From contig CM066035.1 in NCBI GenBank assembly GCA_033557465.1, positions 247,770,869-247,834,868 of the forward strand: a DNA stretch of 64,000 bases, in the 5' to 3' direction. The notes under the pieces were generated by a model. The model saw only the letters and a list, made by a program, of their open reading frames with translations. It ran no database searches and was not told the origin of the DNA. The position numbers were made by a program, and so were the translations under genes. Shown piece after piece: positions 11,351-21,224 of this stretch (its first letter is position 1; every line of letters starts with the position of its first letter). Source of the DNA: Ichthyophis bannanicus (taxonomy: Eukaryota; Chordata; Amphibia; Gymnophiona; Ichthyophiidae).

Positions 11351-11486
11351 GCAACTCCTGCCCTCTGACCCCTCTGTGTTCAGGCTACCAGAGTGCTATT
11401 CCATTAGTTTGTATTGCTTTTGCTGCTGCTTGCGGCTCTCGTAGAGGGAACCTTTTTTGGCTATGGGTTCTTGGTAGCCTATAGCT

Positions 11487-11600
11487 GGGGAGTCCCATAT
11501 GTGAGGACTGACTTCCTGCTTGTTCCTGGAGAAAGCGTAGTTACTCACCTGTAACAGGTGTTCTCAGGGGGACACCAGGAATCAGTCCTCACGACCCTCC
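11487..11600. repeat. Internal complementary region of A2
   Basis: Reverse-complement match to the left outer end (CATATGTGAGGACTGACTTC) joined to a match to the right outer end (CAGGAATCAGTCCTCACGAC) through ACTCACCTGTAACAGGTG. Same position and structure as in A1. Confidence 0.85.
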
Positions 11601-11671
11601 CTCCTCCCCTTGGAGTTGCAGTCCTATTATTATTGTTTTATCCTTTTTGCCATCTTTTCAGCTATGTCATT

Positions 11672-11862
11672 TGACTGAGCAAGATGGCACCCTTGGGCAG
11701 GAAGGGGACCGTGCATGCGTGATGGCAACTCCCAAAGGCTTTCTCTGAAAGCTGGGTATTTGCTCCGCACGAGGGCTCCATCGGCGCCGACATCACCCAT
11801 ATGTGAGGACTGATTCCTGCTGTTCCCGGAGAAACACCTGTTACAGGTGAGTAACTACGCTA
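11672..11862. repeat. Right inverted terminal repeat of A2
   Basis: Complement of 6293-6454. It ends CCTGTTACAGGTGAGTAAC, with a donor-like CAG|GTGAGT at 11846/11847. Confidence 0.85.
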
Positions 11863-11877
11863 TATGGGCAAACCCAA

Positions 11878-12112
11878 TTAGGTGAATTACTTATAGTTAA
11901 ATCTTTTTATTCGTTTTGAGTAGTGTACAGAAACAAACAAGACAATCAACATACGTAGTGGAACATTCCAAACAGTATAAACAATTGAAACAGCGTAAAA
12001 CAGTGTAACTGAGCTGGCTTGGTGCCCCAAAGCAAAAACCAAGCCAATTGAGCATGTCCAGCAACATATAATGCAAACATTGCAGACAGCTGACTGTTAG
12101 GTGAATTACTTA
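11878..12112 (-). mobile_element. 203-bp insertion flanked by 16-bp direct repeats
   Basis: TTAGGTGAATTACTTA occurs exactly at 11878-11893 and again at 12097-12112. The 203 bases between look like an insertion with its target-site duplication. Read on the minus strand the inserted piece ends in an A-rich stretch (GAATAAAAAGATTTAACTA), which fits a retroposed copy. I do not recognise the family. Confidence 0.6.
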
Positions 12113-12179
12113 ATATATAAAGTTAAATGAAAAGAGAAACAAAAAGGAAAATAAGGTGATGCCTTTTTTTAAAATTAAC

Positions 12180-12312
12180 AATACATTTGTAGACAAGCTT
12201 TCAAAGGTAAAACCTTCTTCCCCAGGTCAGTACAGTATGAGCAACAGATGTTAATACCAGTATATAAACAGGAGGAAGGTTTTACCTTCAAAAGCTAGTC
12301 TACAAATGTATT
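12180..12312. repeat. Imperfect inverted repeat, MITE-like
   Basis: An arm starting ATACATTTGTAGACAAGCTT at 12181 pairs with an arm ending CTAGTCTACAAATGTATTA at about 12313. The arms are roughly 40 bp with few mismatches and the loop is about 50 bp. It could be a foldback transposon or a pair of inverted short repeats. Family not recognised. Confidence 0.55.
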
Positions 12313-12530
12313 AAGTTAGTCCAATAAAACTACCATTATTGTGGACTAGTACAGTTTTAAGACTTCTTCATATGCAAAAAAATGTTTAAAGAATAATTTT
12401 TGAAACTTATCTTGTAAATCTGGAAGTGTTAACTTTCTCCATTTATGCCTAACAGGCTGTCTCAAATGACCTGCCACAGTCCAAACGACTATCAACCCTG
12501 ATGCTAGCATTTTGGCATTAAAATGCCAAT

Positions 12531-12690
12531 CTCCAGGAACAAGCAGGAATGAGTCTTCACATATGGGTACGTCGGTACCGACGGAGCCTGCGCGGGAACG
12601 CTCCCCAGCTTCCCAAAAAGGAAAGCTTTTGGGAGCATCCCACAGCGCCTGCGTGCTACCTTCCCGCCTTTCCTAACCAACTCTCCTCAG
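12531..12690. repeat. Left inverted terminal repeat of C4
   Basis: Starts CTCCAGGAACAAGCAGGAAT and runs to CTAACCAACTCTCCTCAG. It pairs with 14581-14740, whose first bases are CTGAGGAGAGTTGGTTAGG. Confidence 0.88.
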
Positions 12691-12827
12691 TTCTTCTTTG
12701 CCGCAGAGCCAGCTGGTCGAGCCCTGTCACCACTGAAGAAGTTCTTTATTTTATTTTATTTCTTTGGTCGCGTGTCTGCCTTCCCCGACTCCGGACCGGT
12801 ACCGCCGGTCTTTTCTTTCTTTCTTTA

Positions 12828-12906
12828 AAATATATATTTTTATTATATATATATATATATATATAAAATATATATATATATATTTATATATATATTTTTT
12901 TTTTTC
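12828..12906. repeat. AT-dinucleotide microsatellite
   Basis: Almost pure TA repeats followed by a T run, in the leader of C4 between the left ITR and the ORF. Family C sister leaders have A-rich runs at the same place (41648-41665, 44621-44635). Confidence 0.9.
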
Positions 12907-12962
12907 CTCACTTGGTGTATTTTTCTTCTTAAGGCCTCAGGGCCCACAAGAAAATTTCCCTC

Positions 12963-14291
12963 ATGGAAAAACCAACCTCTGGGTTCAAAAAATGCACTAA
13001 GTGTAGCGGTACTATTTCTGTTACAGATACCCATGAATGGTGTCTTAAATGTTTGGGTCCTGAACACTCCATTCCGGATTGTCCTTCCTGCTCCCTAATG
13101 TCTAAACGGGGGTTACAGAACCGAGCAGCTAAGCTCCATGTGCTGTTTCCCGCTGAGGCACCGGCAGTAGCATCGACATCTTCCAGGTCTTCTTCTCCTG
13201 AAGGATCTCAGGTAACCAAACATAAACCTAGCAGGTCCTCGAAGGGTAGATCTCCCTCTAAGCATCGAGATGCCTCCGGGCTTGCCCTCGAGGACCCTGC
13301 ACCAGCCAAACAACCCCGGCGGGAAGCTCCGGCTTCCAAAGCTCCTCCTATGGGGTTACAGGTTGACATCGATGGCACGGCCTCGACCGATCACCTGTTA
13401 GAATGCTCTGGGGTACCAGCACAATCTCCCGGTACCGATCTCCAGGCATTCATGGCGTCGATGGATCAGAATGTTCTGTCCATGCAGCAGGCTATTTCAG
13501 CCTTCATTCAAGCTGCGACGCCGGTGGTACCGCAACGAGCTCCGTTGTCGGTATTGGCTCCAGCACCAGCGCCGATGCCAGTACCGACTGCATCGACATC
13601 GACCAGGATACCGACTGCTGCGGTTCCTTGTCCAGGGCTACTTCTCGGTATCGATCCGGTACCGGGGACGCCCGATGTCCTGGAAGGTTTTTTCCTCATT
13701 GCAGTCACTTCTGCTCGCCGCATCAGTGAACTGCAGGCCTTAGTGGCTAATCCACCTTATACAAGGTTCCATCATGACAAGGTAGTCCTTAGGACAAATC
13801 CACACTTTATGCCTAAAGTGGTCTCACCTTTTCATCTTAATCAAGAGGTATATTTACCTGTCTTTTTTCCAGCTCCTCATGCATCCAGTGCAGAGAGGAA
13901 TCTTCATACTCTGGATTGTAAAAGAGCTCTTGCTTTTTACTTTCATAGGACACAGCAACATAGAAAGTCTTCCCAGCTTTTTGTTGCTTCTGACCCTTCT
14001 CATTTGGGACTTCCAGTCTCTAAGAGAACACTGTCCAATTGGATTGCTCAGTGTATTTCTTTGGCCTACCAGAGTAAGAACCTTTCTCTGGAGAGCCATG
14101 TCACAGCTCATAATGTGAGGGCCATGGCCACCTCTATGGCTCATCTAAATTCTGTGTCCATCGACCAGATCTGTCGAGCAGCCACCTGGGCCTCTGTTCA
14201 TACCTTCACAGCCCATTACTGCTTGGACAAGGAATCCCGCCGGGATGCCTTGTTTGGTCAGGCTGTCCTCAGACACCTGTTCCATTCTTAA
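12963..14291 (+). CDS. Gag zinc domain fused to tyrosine recombinase catalytic domain
   Basis: An uninterrupted 442-residue ORF. Residues 11-43 are the family Gag Cys/His domain (C11, C14, H24, C27, C30, C40, C43). Residues about 50-245 are the Ser/Pro/Ala-rich Gag linker. From about residue 246 the reading continues straight into the recombinase catalytic domain (FFLIAVTSARRISELQAL). The catalytic set is complete: Arg253, His383, Arg386 and Tyr419 in TAHYCLDKESRRDALFG. The join lies at about 13677-13681 and no splice site fits it. Missing are the Gag middle and C-terminal domains, RT, RNase H and the recombinase core-binding domain. The ORF start is the family Gag ATG (MEKP). Whether the protein is made or binds DNA is unknown; the chimera keeps a nucleic-acid-binding-type head and a catalytic tail. 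Confidence 0.88.
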   Translation: MEKPTSGFKKCTKCSGTISVTDTHEWCLKCLGPEHSIPDCPSCSLMSKRGLQNRAAKLHVLFPAEAPAVASTSSRSSSPEGSQVTKHKPSRSSKGRSPSKHRDASGLALEDPAPAKQPRREAPASKAPPMGLQVDIDGTASTDHLLECSGVPAQSPGTDLQAFMASMDQNVLSMQQAISAFIQAATPVVPQRAPLSVLAPAPAPMPVPTASTSTRIPTAAVPCPGLLLGIDPVPGTPDVLEGFFLIAVTSARRISELQALVANPPYTRFHHDKVVLRTNPHFMPKVVSPFHLNQEVYLPVFFPAPHASSAERNLHTLDCKRALAFYFHRTQQHRKSSQLFVASDPSHLGLPVSKRTLSNWIAQCISLAYQSKNLSLESHVTAHNVRAMATSMAHLNSVSIDQICRAATWASVHTFTAHYCLDKESRRDALFGQAVLRHLFHS

Positions 14292-14397
14292 ACAACTCCT
14301 GCCCTCCTTCCCTGGATGGATGCCTGAGATCCATAGGAGGATGCAGACCCCTCTCAGGGTCTCATATCCTTGGGGATCTCCCAAGCATCTCAGCTAG

Positions 14398-14510
14398 GGA
14401 GTCCCCATATGTGACGACTCATTCCTGCTTGTTCCTGGCGATAGCACAGTTATTTACCTGTAACAGGTGATCTCTGGGAACAGCAGGAATAAGTCTTCAC
14501 AACCCACCCA
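14398..14510. repeat. Internal complementary region of C4
   Basis: CATATGTGACGACTCATTCC matches the reverse complement of the left end, and CAGCAGGAATAAGTCTTCAC matches the reverse complement of the right end. They are joined through TTACCTGTAACAGGTGATC. Confidence 0.85.
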
Positions 14511-14580
14511 CCTCCTCTAGGAGTTGTATCTCTTTTCTATCTTTCCTCTCTCTCTCTATTGTCTCAGCTTTAAACTCAAA

Positions 14581-14768
14581 CTGAGGAGAGTTGGTTAGGA
14601 AAGGCGGGAAGGCAGCACGCAGGTGCTGTGGGATGCTCCCAAAAGCTTTCCTTTTTGGGAAGCTGGGGAGCGTTCCCGCGCAGGCTCCGTTGGTACCGAC
14701 GTACCCATATGTGAAGACTTATTCCTGCTATTCCCAGAGATCACCTGTTACAGGTAAGTAACTGTGCT
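14581..14768. repeat. Right inverted terminal repeat of C4
   Basis: Complement of the left ITR followed by the terminal CCTGTTACAGGTAAGTAACTG, which has a donor-like CAG|GTAAGT at 14753/14754. Confidence 0.88.
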
Positions 14769-14792
14769 TTGCCAAGGGGTGACTTATCGAAT

Positions 14793-15051
14793 GTTAGGCC
14801 AGTCCAGATAAGCGGGTGTGTCCCCCAACCAGCAGAGGTAGAGACAAAGAAAAAAATCTAGTGGTTTCTTAGGACCTCATCCAGCTGGGGCATACTTAAA
14901 TTTTCTTCAAAGTTTTCATAGAGCTGCTGATTTAGCTCGTGAGTAACCACTCTTAGGGGCAACTTCCTCACTTGAGCTCAATGTAGGAGGCTTCTGCTGG
15001 GTTACCCTTAAAACAGGTGCCGTCCTGGGCTTGCCACTTGTCCGGACTAAC
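14793..15051. mobile_element. Short family B derivative with inverted ends (B2)
   Basis: Begins GTTAGGCCAGTCCAGATAAG and ends CCACTTGTCCGGACTAAC, which are imperfect inverted copies of each other. The left end matches the start of B1 at 2248 (AAGCGGG, TGTGTCCCCC, then a GAGACA..GAAAAA block). It has no coding content, so it looks like an end-to-end internally deleted relative of B1. Confidence 0.6.
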
Positions 15052-15112
15052 CTTTCAAGGTGATATGGAAGGAGGTCATTTTAAAAGTATCTCTATGTGG
15101 AAATAGTGGCAT

Positions 15113-15320
15113 TTACATCTCGAGAGCTAAGCAGGGTAGGGCTTGGTTAGTACTTGGATGGGAGACAAATTTGGAATACCAGATGCTATAGGCTTACTGC
15201 ATGGAAAAAACACCTGTCAATCTACTTCCAAGAAAATGCAGGGGATAATCACAATAAGGACAGCTATCCACAGAGTCTCCAGAAGTCAGCGTTGGCTCAG
15301 TGGCACTTAACAACAACATC
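15113..15320 (+). mobile_element. 5S-rRNA-headed SINE with RTE-like body
   Basis: 15120-15190 matches the 3' two thirds of vertebrate 5S rRNA (GAGCTAAGCAGGGT, TGGTTAGTACTTGGATGGGA, GGAATACCAGATGCTATAGG), including the internal promoter region. A body follows with CAATCTACTTCC, then a tail TCAGTGGCACTTAACAACAA that resembles the 3' end of the RTE LINE at 53998-57084. The 5' third of 5S is missing and bases differ in the conserved part, so this is a retroposon and not a 5S gene. Confidence 0.75.
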
Positions 15321-16368
15321 TTTGCATTGCTGTAGTCTGGAACATGCAGTGTTCCCAGCTGCAGCAATACAAAATAACTGGGGGGTTTTCTATGAGTTAC
15401 TAACCTGCAGCACTGAGATACCATGGTTAGTGACTTGCTCAATAAACTGGGCCGCAGAGAGGTGTGAATTTTACTGCTTTTAGTAACTACTCCGTCAATG
15501 TGAAAGCCTGGGTTGGTTTCCCTTTGTAGAATTCTAGTGCCTAGCGTACAACAAAGGCCAGATCAACCAAAAACAATTGTATCAAAGATCTAATAAAATA
15601 TTTATAATCAAGCATCCTCTGAAAATTATTTGTGTTTTGTTTTTACAGATCAAAACAGTTCATCTTTAGCTTTATTCTTCTCTACCAACCAGTGCCAAAT
15701 AATTTGTCTAATCCAATGTCCTAATTAGTGAATCAGACAATACAGTAAAATTGAAAGGTGGAATAGGTGGGAGTTAGGTTGAAAAGGCAATAAAATAGAC
15801 CAATAAAGAGGAAGTAGAAAATAGATTAAGTGAAAATGATGTACACGGAAAGATGAGAGAAATATTTAGCAATTGTTTTGCACTTCAAATTTTTCTACAA
15901 AGGTTCACTACTGTATAAAGCTTTTGCTCTGAAATATTACCTGTGTTTTGGTGTATGTGCATACATATAAAATGTGTGTGTGTGTTTGTGTATACATATA
16001 TTTATAAAATTGTGTGTATTACATATTTATTTATATCTATATCTATATATCTATATATATGTAATGCACACATGCATAGGCATAATTTTGTATTTCACTG
16101 AATGCTGCAGCATTTTCAGCATTGTATCTGATTCATTAAGTACTGTCTTTCATTCTTTATTCATGGAATATTTCTCCAGCTATTCAAATGCTGTAAAGCA
16201 ATACATCATCCGGTGTCAATTCTAGATATGGCCATTATTTTCTCATTTCATACTATATGACTACATATTTTTAACACTGGTCAGCTATTATAGTTTGAAC
16301 TAGTTCTGTGATTGGAAGCTCATCTTATCTGTGGGATGTGATTTGTTAATTCCATCATTATTTTTTAG
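15321..16368 (+). other. MRPS5 intron with microsatellites
   Basis: No coding signal or repeat family recognised except TG- and TA-rich simple sequence at about 15950-16070. The last bases (ATTATTTTTTAG) are the acceptor for the MRPS5 exon at 16369. Confidence 0.6.
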
Positions 16369-16505
16369 GTTATGGTCTTCGTTGCCACCGTGCTATTATT
16401 ACCATTTGCAAATTAATTGGGATCACAGACATGTATGCCAAGGTTTCCGGGTCCACAAATTTACTTAACATCACTAGAGCCCTTTTTCTGGGATTAACAA
16501 AACAG
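16369..16505 (+). CDS. MRPS5: MRPS5 penultimate coding exon
   Basis: The exon encodes part of the C-terminal domain of mitochondrial small-subunit ribosomal protein uS5m, which sits at the mRNA entry and decoding side of the mitoribosome. The 137-base exon begins after ATTTTTTAG with two bases of a split codon, then reads [40 protein letters not shown], and ends at CAG|GTATAG. The pattern (RCHRAI, CKLIGI, DMYAKV) is the uS5 C-terminal signature in its vertebrate mitochondrial form. The phase at the 3' end is 0 and matches the exon at 63667, which continues ETHQ. No earlier MRPS5 exon is recognisable in the 16 kb before it. It sits between DIRS-rich and LINE-rich intron sequence. Confidence 0.92.
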
Positions 16506-16912
16506 GTATAGTAAAACTCTTATGTTCTTGATTTTTGGGCATGTGAAAGTTTATTTTAGAATAGGGCATCTATGTGATTAGTTCAAAAAGACAGGTATTT
16601 TCTTCCTATTTTATACAAGCCACATAGTAGGCACCTATGTGCTTTTATAAAATGGGCTGTAGAACCAGTATCAGTGGTGCACAAAGGCTCTTGCACAGAT
16701 TTAAATTTGTGCATGTATGTTATGCATATATGTTATGCATGTATGTATGCATATATGCATGCATGTATGTTATGCATGTATGCATGTATTTTATAAAATA
16801 TGCACATACATTCTAACTCCACCCTTGTCGCCAATTCCACGCTTCCCCCACTACATTCCTGTGAATGTCTACGTACATTCCACCTTAAAAGCATGTGCTA
16901 TCTTTTAGTGCA
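16506..16912 (+). other. Start of long MRPS5 intron, ATGT/ATGC microsatellite
   Basis: Donor GTATAG at 16506. A variable (ATGT/ATGC)n tract lies at about 16697-16800. Nothing else recognised before the LINE at 16913. Confidence 0.6.
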
Positions 16913-17788
16913 CATAGTTTTTATGTATGTTCACTAACCCAAGGAATCATGCCAGACCAGCTAAAACTTGCCACAATAAGACCAATCCCGAAGAAATCAC
17001 CACTCGACAAGAACAACCCAGCAGCCTACAGGCCTATCTCAAGCATCCCTCTACTGGCTAAGATCATTGAGAAAGCGGTACAACATCAGCTACAAGACCA
17101 CATCGACAACCACGCACAACTGGACCTCAACCAACACGGCTTCCGACCCAACCACGGAGTCGAAACCGTACTGTTATACCTATTTAACGACATACTACAC
17201 ATCATAGACAACAGTAAGAACGGAATACTCGTGATCTTTGACATTTCATCAGCATTTGACACAGTGGCTCACGGAACCATACTAACAAGACTACAGAACA
17301 TCGGACTACACGGAGCCACTGTGAAATGGTTCCACTCCTACTTAACAGACAGACAGATAGAGGTCAAGATCGGTCCCAACTCATCCCGACCCATAAAGGT
17401 CATGCAAGGAGTACCTCAAGGATCCGCCCTATCAGCACTATTATTTAACCTCTACATCCAGCCAATATGCAGCATCATAAAAGAACACAGGATAAAATAC
17501 ACAATCTATGCGGACGACATAATGATATACACACCAATCACCCTCGACAACCCAGACTACTCCAAGATAACAGAATGTCTCAGGCACATGAACAGCTGGT
17601 TTCAAGACAGCAACCTGACCATAAACTAATCATCACACGAAACTCTTCATCCCTCCTCGCAACATCAAAATAGACAACACAACCATACCCATACAACCAG
17701 AAGTGAAATACCTCGGAGTGACACTGGACAAAGAACTGAACCTTCAGTCCCACATCAGCAGAACCACCAAAAATGCATACCACAGGAT
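16913..17788 (+). mobile_element. L2-like LINE A, 5' piece (split by LINE B)
   Basis: 5'-truncated LINE of the CR1/L2 group. The reverse transcriptase is readable from about 16925 to 17629. RT motifs include AAYRPISSIPLLAKIIEKA, QHGFRPNHGVET, DISSAFDTVAH (motif A), QGVPQGSALSALLFNLYI and the intact catalytic box IYADDIMIY. A stop at 17629 follows LTIN; the reading then continues shifted (EVKYLGVTLDKELNLQSHI) to AYH at 17783, where LINE B interrupts. The element resumes at 21225. The same family is antisense at 28765-29995. Confidence 0.85.
16925..17629 (+). pseudogene. Reverse transcriptase of LINE A (fragment)
   Basis: About 235 codons of open RT reading from SLTQGIMPDQLKLATIRPI to the stop at 17629. 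The fingers and palm are present with both catalytic regions, FDISSAFD and YADD. The endonuclease domain is missing because of 5' truncation, and the thumb and C terminus are displaced to 21225-21776 by the nested insertion. It copies LINE RNA at the target site in an intact element; here it is a remnant. Confidence 0.8.
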
Positions 17789-18066
17789 TTTATTTATTTA
17801 TTTAACAGCTCTTATATACTGCGCTATTTGACATCAGTGCGGTTTACATTAAACAAAATACACTCAGATTTAGAGAACTTGTCCAAGTTACAGGTAACAG
17901 GGGAATAAAACAAGGATTAACTGGGGAATAGCATATAAATAATTAAATAAAAGCAATTCCATCAGACTAGAGATCTTGAGTGGGTATAGACATGTCATAA
18001 ATAACATTTAACAGAGCAGGTATATACAGTGAAATATCATAAGGTGGAACAGTCTAACATCATCAT

Positions 18067-18541
18067 TTAACTATTATTGCTGAGTTGAGATAATGGGGTG
18101 AGAGGAGGGGAAATATTGATGTAAGAGAAGTGTTGTAAAAAAAGGTGGGTTTTTAAAGCTTTTCTAAATTGTGATATATCTTTTATCAGTATGATGTTAT
18201 TCCAGCACCTTGGAGCAAAGGATGAAAATGATCTGTTAATGGTAGTTTGAGTACATTTTACTAATTCATTTGGAATCACTAGAGTATTTTCAGTTGTAGA
18301 TCTTCTTGATCTGTTTTGGGTATGAATGAGTAGATCAGAGATTGAAGGAGGTGAAATATTATGGAATGCTTTGAAGGTCATAAGAAGTGTTTTATAAGAT
18401 AATCTACAAATTATTGGGAGCCAGTGAAGCTCCATTAGAATGGGGGTTATGTGTTGTCTCCTTGTAATTCCACATAGTGATCTAGCTGCTGCATTCATAG
18501 CAAGCTGTAATGGATTAAGCGTAGATTTAGGTAGGCCTTGC
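18067..18541 (-). pseudogene. C-terminal part of LINE B ORF2
   Basis: Reads LQGLPKSTLNPLQLAMNAA.., HITPILMELHWLPI and SFAPRCWNNIILIKDISQFR, the typical C terminus of L2/CR1-group ORF2. It continues the RT at 19549-20928 once LINE C is subtracted (DYANIILQGLPK across the join). It ends at the stop near 18067. Confidence 0.78.
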
Positions 18542-18546
18542 AGGAT

Positions 18547-19333
18547 CTTTATCTTTATCTTTATTCGGCATTTGATAAACCGCTGTTGTAAGAACATTAA
18601 GCGGTGTACAATAAAACTGGTTAAACACTGCAAACCAAGAAAAAGAATGCCAAAAAATAAACAGGAAAGAGGGGAACAGAGTAGGACAGAGGCACAGCAC
18701 ACTAATATCAAATCATAAAACAGGGTAGCCCAGCCGGGCAACACAGACCATAAAGACAAAGGTAAGGGAAATGGCTTTAGACAGGACAAAAGACAGGGAC
18801 AGGCAATACTCAGGGAAGGGCCTCAGGGGAGAGGTCAAATGCTTTCTGAAAGAGATGAGTCTTGAGCAACGACTTAAACTGAGGATAGGATGGTTCTAAC
18901 CGGAGGTGAGTTGGCAATATATTCCACAATAATGGTCCGAGGAAGAAAAAAGCTGAATGGCGTGTCTGTTCCAGATGGGCATGGGAAGGTGAAGGTAGGG
19001 ATAGACGGTTAGTATGGATTGAGCGAAGTTGACGGTGAGGAGAGTATAAAGAAATGCAGTCTGCTAAGTAGAGGGGGTTGCAGGTATAGATAGCGCGATG
19101 AATCAAAATCAAAAATTTATAGTGAAAGCGGTAGCGAAGGGGCATCCAATGTAACCGGAGGAGAATCGGGGTGATATGATCGAATGGATGAGAAAAGGTG
19201 ACCAGACGCGCTGCGGTGTTCTGGATGCGCTGTAATCTTTGAAGTTGATAGTTTGGGAGATTGGCCAGGAAAACGTTGCAGTAGTCTAACCTGCTAATGA
19301 CCAAAGTGAGTACCAGGGTGACTAAGGAACTGG
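18547..19333 (-). mobile_element. L2-like LINE C nested in LINE B
   Basis: A 3' LINE fragment with an ORF for the ORF2 C terminus (SRLDYCNVFLANLPNYQLQR, HITPILLRLHWMPLRYRF, HLEQTRHSAFFFLGPLLWN). Its 3' tail is a (GATAAA)n-like run at 18547-18570. AGGAT occurs at both borders (18542-18546, 19334-19338), as at the LINE B borders. It is the innermost of three nested LINEs. Confidence 0.82.
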
Positions 19334-19548
19334 AGGATAATATTCGCATAGTCAAAATGTGGAGTGACTAGCGCTTGGAATATTGTGCGGAAATCATCGG
19401 GGTCTAACTTGGGTTTTAGGTGTCGTAGAGTATTAATCTTGTGATAAATGGATTTTACTGTGGACTTTATATGCTCATTAAATTCAAGTCGCTGGTCGAG
19501 AATGACACCTAAGTATCGAATGGTGGATTTAATAGGTAAATCAGCGTC

Positions 19549-20928
19549 TCATACTCTTAATGAAGGTGGTGAAGAGAAGTCATTGTTTCTTGTAACGATA
19601 AGGACTTCAGTTTTTTTTAAATTTATTCGAAGGTTCTGAGTGAGCAGCCAATCGGTTATTGAATTGAAACAGTTAATTAAAACTGTGTAATCAGGGCTAA
19701 TCACATTAATAGGTGTGAACAACAGCACATCATCAGCATAAATAAGACAAGATATACCAAAGGTACGGGCAATATTACAGATTGGTTGCATATAGATGTT
19801 AAAAAGCAATGCTGATAGTGAGGAACCCTGTGGAACACCTTGTTTCTGTTGGAATGGATAAGGTGTATTGTTATCAATTTGAACTTGTTGCCATCGGTCT
19901 TCTAGATAAGACTTGCACCAGTCCCATGCAATTCCTTGTATTCCCTTCTCATGGAGGCGGACTAGAAGTTGTTCATGATTAACTGAATCAAATGCTGCTG
20001 CAATATCTAGGAAGACCAATGCAACTCCGGTCTTGATATTATCTATAGCAATGATAAGGGAATTCATTAAAGAGGCAAGAAGAGTCTCAACTCCATGTGC
20101 TTCCCTAAAACCATGTTGGCTTGAGTCTAAAGGGGCTTCAGTATCGATATGTTGTTGGATCTGTCTCAAGGTCACCTTTTCTAGAATTTTAGCTAATAGG
20201 GGAATACTAGAAATTGGATGATAAGAGTCCTCCTTCTTTGGGTCAAGTTTGTTATTTTTCAGCAATGGTCGAATTGATGTCTGCTTGAGGATTGATGGGA
20301 AAACACCGGTGGTGAATGATTTGTCTGCTATAAATGCTATGTATGAGCTAAACTCCACTTTCAAAGCTCTGATCCAATGAGCTGGACATGGATCATTTGG
20401 AGCTGTGGTGGTATTAATAGTGGCTAAAATGTCTTCAATGCTACTTGGAGAAGGAGATGTAAATTTGTTTAGTGGAAACTGAATGCTGGGAGGAGGATGA
20501 GAGATTTCTTTTGACAATAATGTAACTTTGATTGCCTTTGATTGAATATAATTAGCATATAATTGAGGCTGTATTTGTTCTTGTTGAGGTATGAAAGGTT
20601 CTCTGGATAAGGATTTTACTAGTTGGAAGAGTTCACATGGCTTGTTAAGAGAATGATTAAGTAGTGAAGAATGGAATTCTTTTCTCTTTGTAAAGGTTAG
20701 TTCACGGTAGGATTTTAATTGAACTAGGTAAGCGTCTTGATTGGAGGGATTTATAGCACGTCTCCATTTCCTCTCTAGTTTCCTCAGTTGAAGCAAAGAG
20801 GCTCGTAAATCAGGGGTGTACCATGGTTCATTCTGCTTTCTTGATGTCGTCTTGTTGAATGAAGATTGATTGGATGTGGTGGATTTATAGGCATAAAGAC
20901 TGAAGGTGTCATTCCAGTTTAATACCAT
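19549..20928 (-). pseudogene. ORF2 reverse transcriptase of LINE B
   Basis: A 459-codon open frame. It holds the linker after the endonuclease (PWYTPDLRASLLQLRKLERK), then RT with SYHPISSIPLLAKILEKV, QHGFREAHGVETLLAS, FLDIAAAFDSVNH (motif A), QGVPQGSSLSALLFNIYM and LIYADDVLLF (intact YADD). It stops at 19549 (PPSLRV); the thumb continues just beyond in a shifted frame. The endonuclease end is readable at 21020-21250 but not continuous. Closest relative in the window: 31515-32564. Confidence 0.85.
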
Positions 20929-21224
20929 TTCATTGATAGTTCCAGCTGGTTTAGAAAGGTTTGGGATAACTTGGGAAATGATGTCATCCTTATCAAATGG
21001 TTTAAAACGTGAGGATTTTTTAATGGGCGAGGAGATAATTGTGCGATTTTTTTGAATTATCTGTAGATGGAATTGAAAATGTTATAAGGTTGTGGTCTGA
21101 CCAGGGAACAGGAGTTATTGTAAGATCAAGTTGACTTGTCGTATAGGTATCTATGGCTGGGACAAAAATGAGATCAAGTAGGTTACCTCGGTAGGTGGGG
21201 AGATTTACAATTTGTCTATAATGT

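Larger units (their letters stand above)
6293..11862 (+). mobile_element. Full-length DIRS family A element (A2)
   Basis: About 5.57 kb between matching inverted ends. The order is left ITR 6293-6454, leader, Gag, RT-RNase H, recombinase, internal complementary region 11487-11600 and right ITR 11672-11862. This copy gives the complete plan for family A. It is dead: the gag start codon is lost and the frame is broken, RT motifs are mutated, and the recombinase has a deletion and a frameshift. Confidence 0.9.
12531..14768 (+). mobile_element. Compact DIRS family C derivative (C4)
   Basis: A complete 2.2-kb unit with left ITR 12531-12690, leader with an AT microsatellite, one intact ORF, internal complementary region 14398-14510 and right ITR from 14581. 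Family C differs from A by termini with GTCGGTACCGACGGAGCC and CAGCTTCCCAAAAAGGAAAG. The RT, RNase H and recombinase N-terminal domain are deleted relative to C3 (44327-49956). Because both ends and the ICR are retained, it has the cis elements a DIRS element needs and could be a non-autonomous passenger. Confidence 0.9.
17789..21224 (-). mobile_element. L2-like LINE B inserted in LINE A
   Basis: Minus-strand LINE bounded by the 5-bp duplication AGGAT (17784-17788 and 21225-21229). Removing it and one AGGAT restores LINE A's reading (NAYH-R-MRLVRRLKP). Its 3' end is the A/T tail at 17789 onward, preceded in its own direction by ACCGCACTGATGTCAAATAG, a 3' end shared with the LINEs at 31067 and 37686. 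It is 5'-truncated within the endonuclease (WSDHNLI at about 21100). It is interrupted by LINE C. Confidence 0.88.

Noticed and set aside
12963..14291. Spliced-mRNA origin of the Gag-recombinase join
   Set aside because: Sequence upstream of the plausible acceptor (TTCCTCATTGCAG) is still present at the join, and no donor fits the Gag side, so a DNA- or RT-level deletion is more likely.
15120..15190. Functional 5S rRNA gene
   Set aside because: The first third of 5S is missing, conserved bases are changed, and it runs into a SINE body and LINE-like tail.
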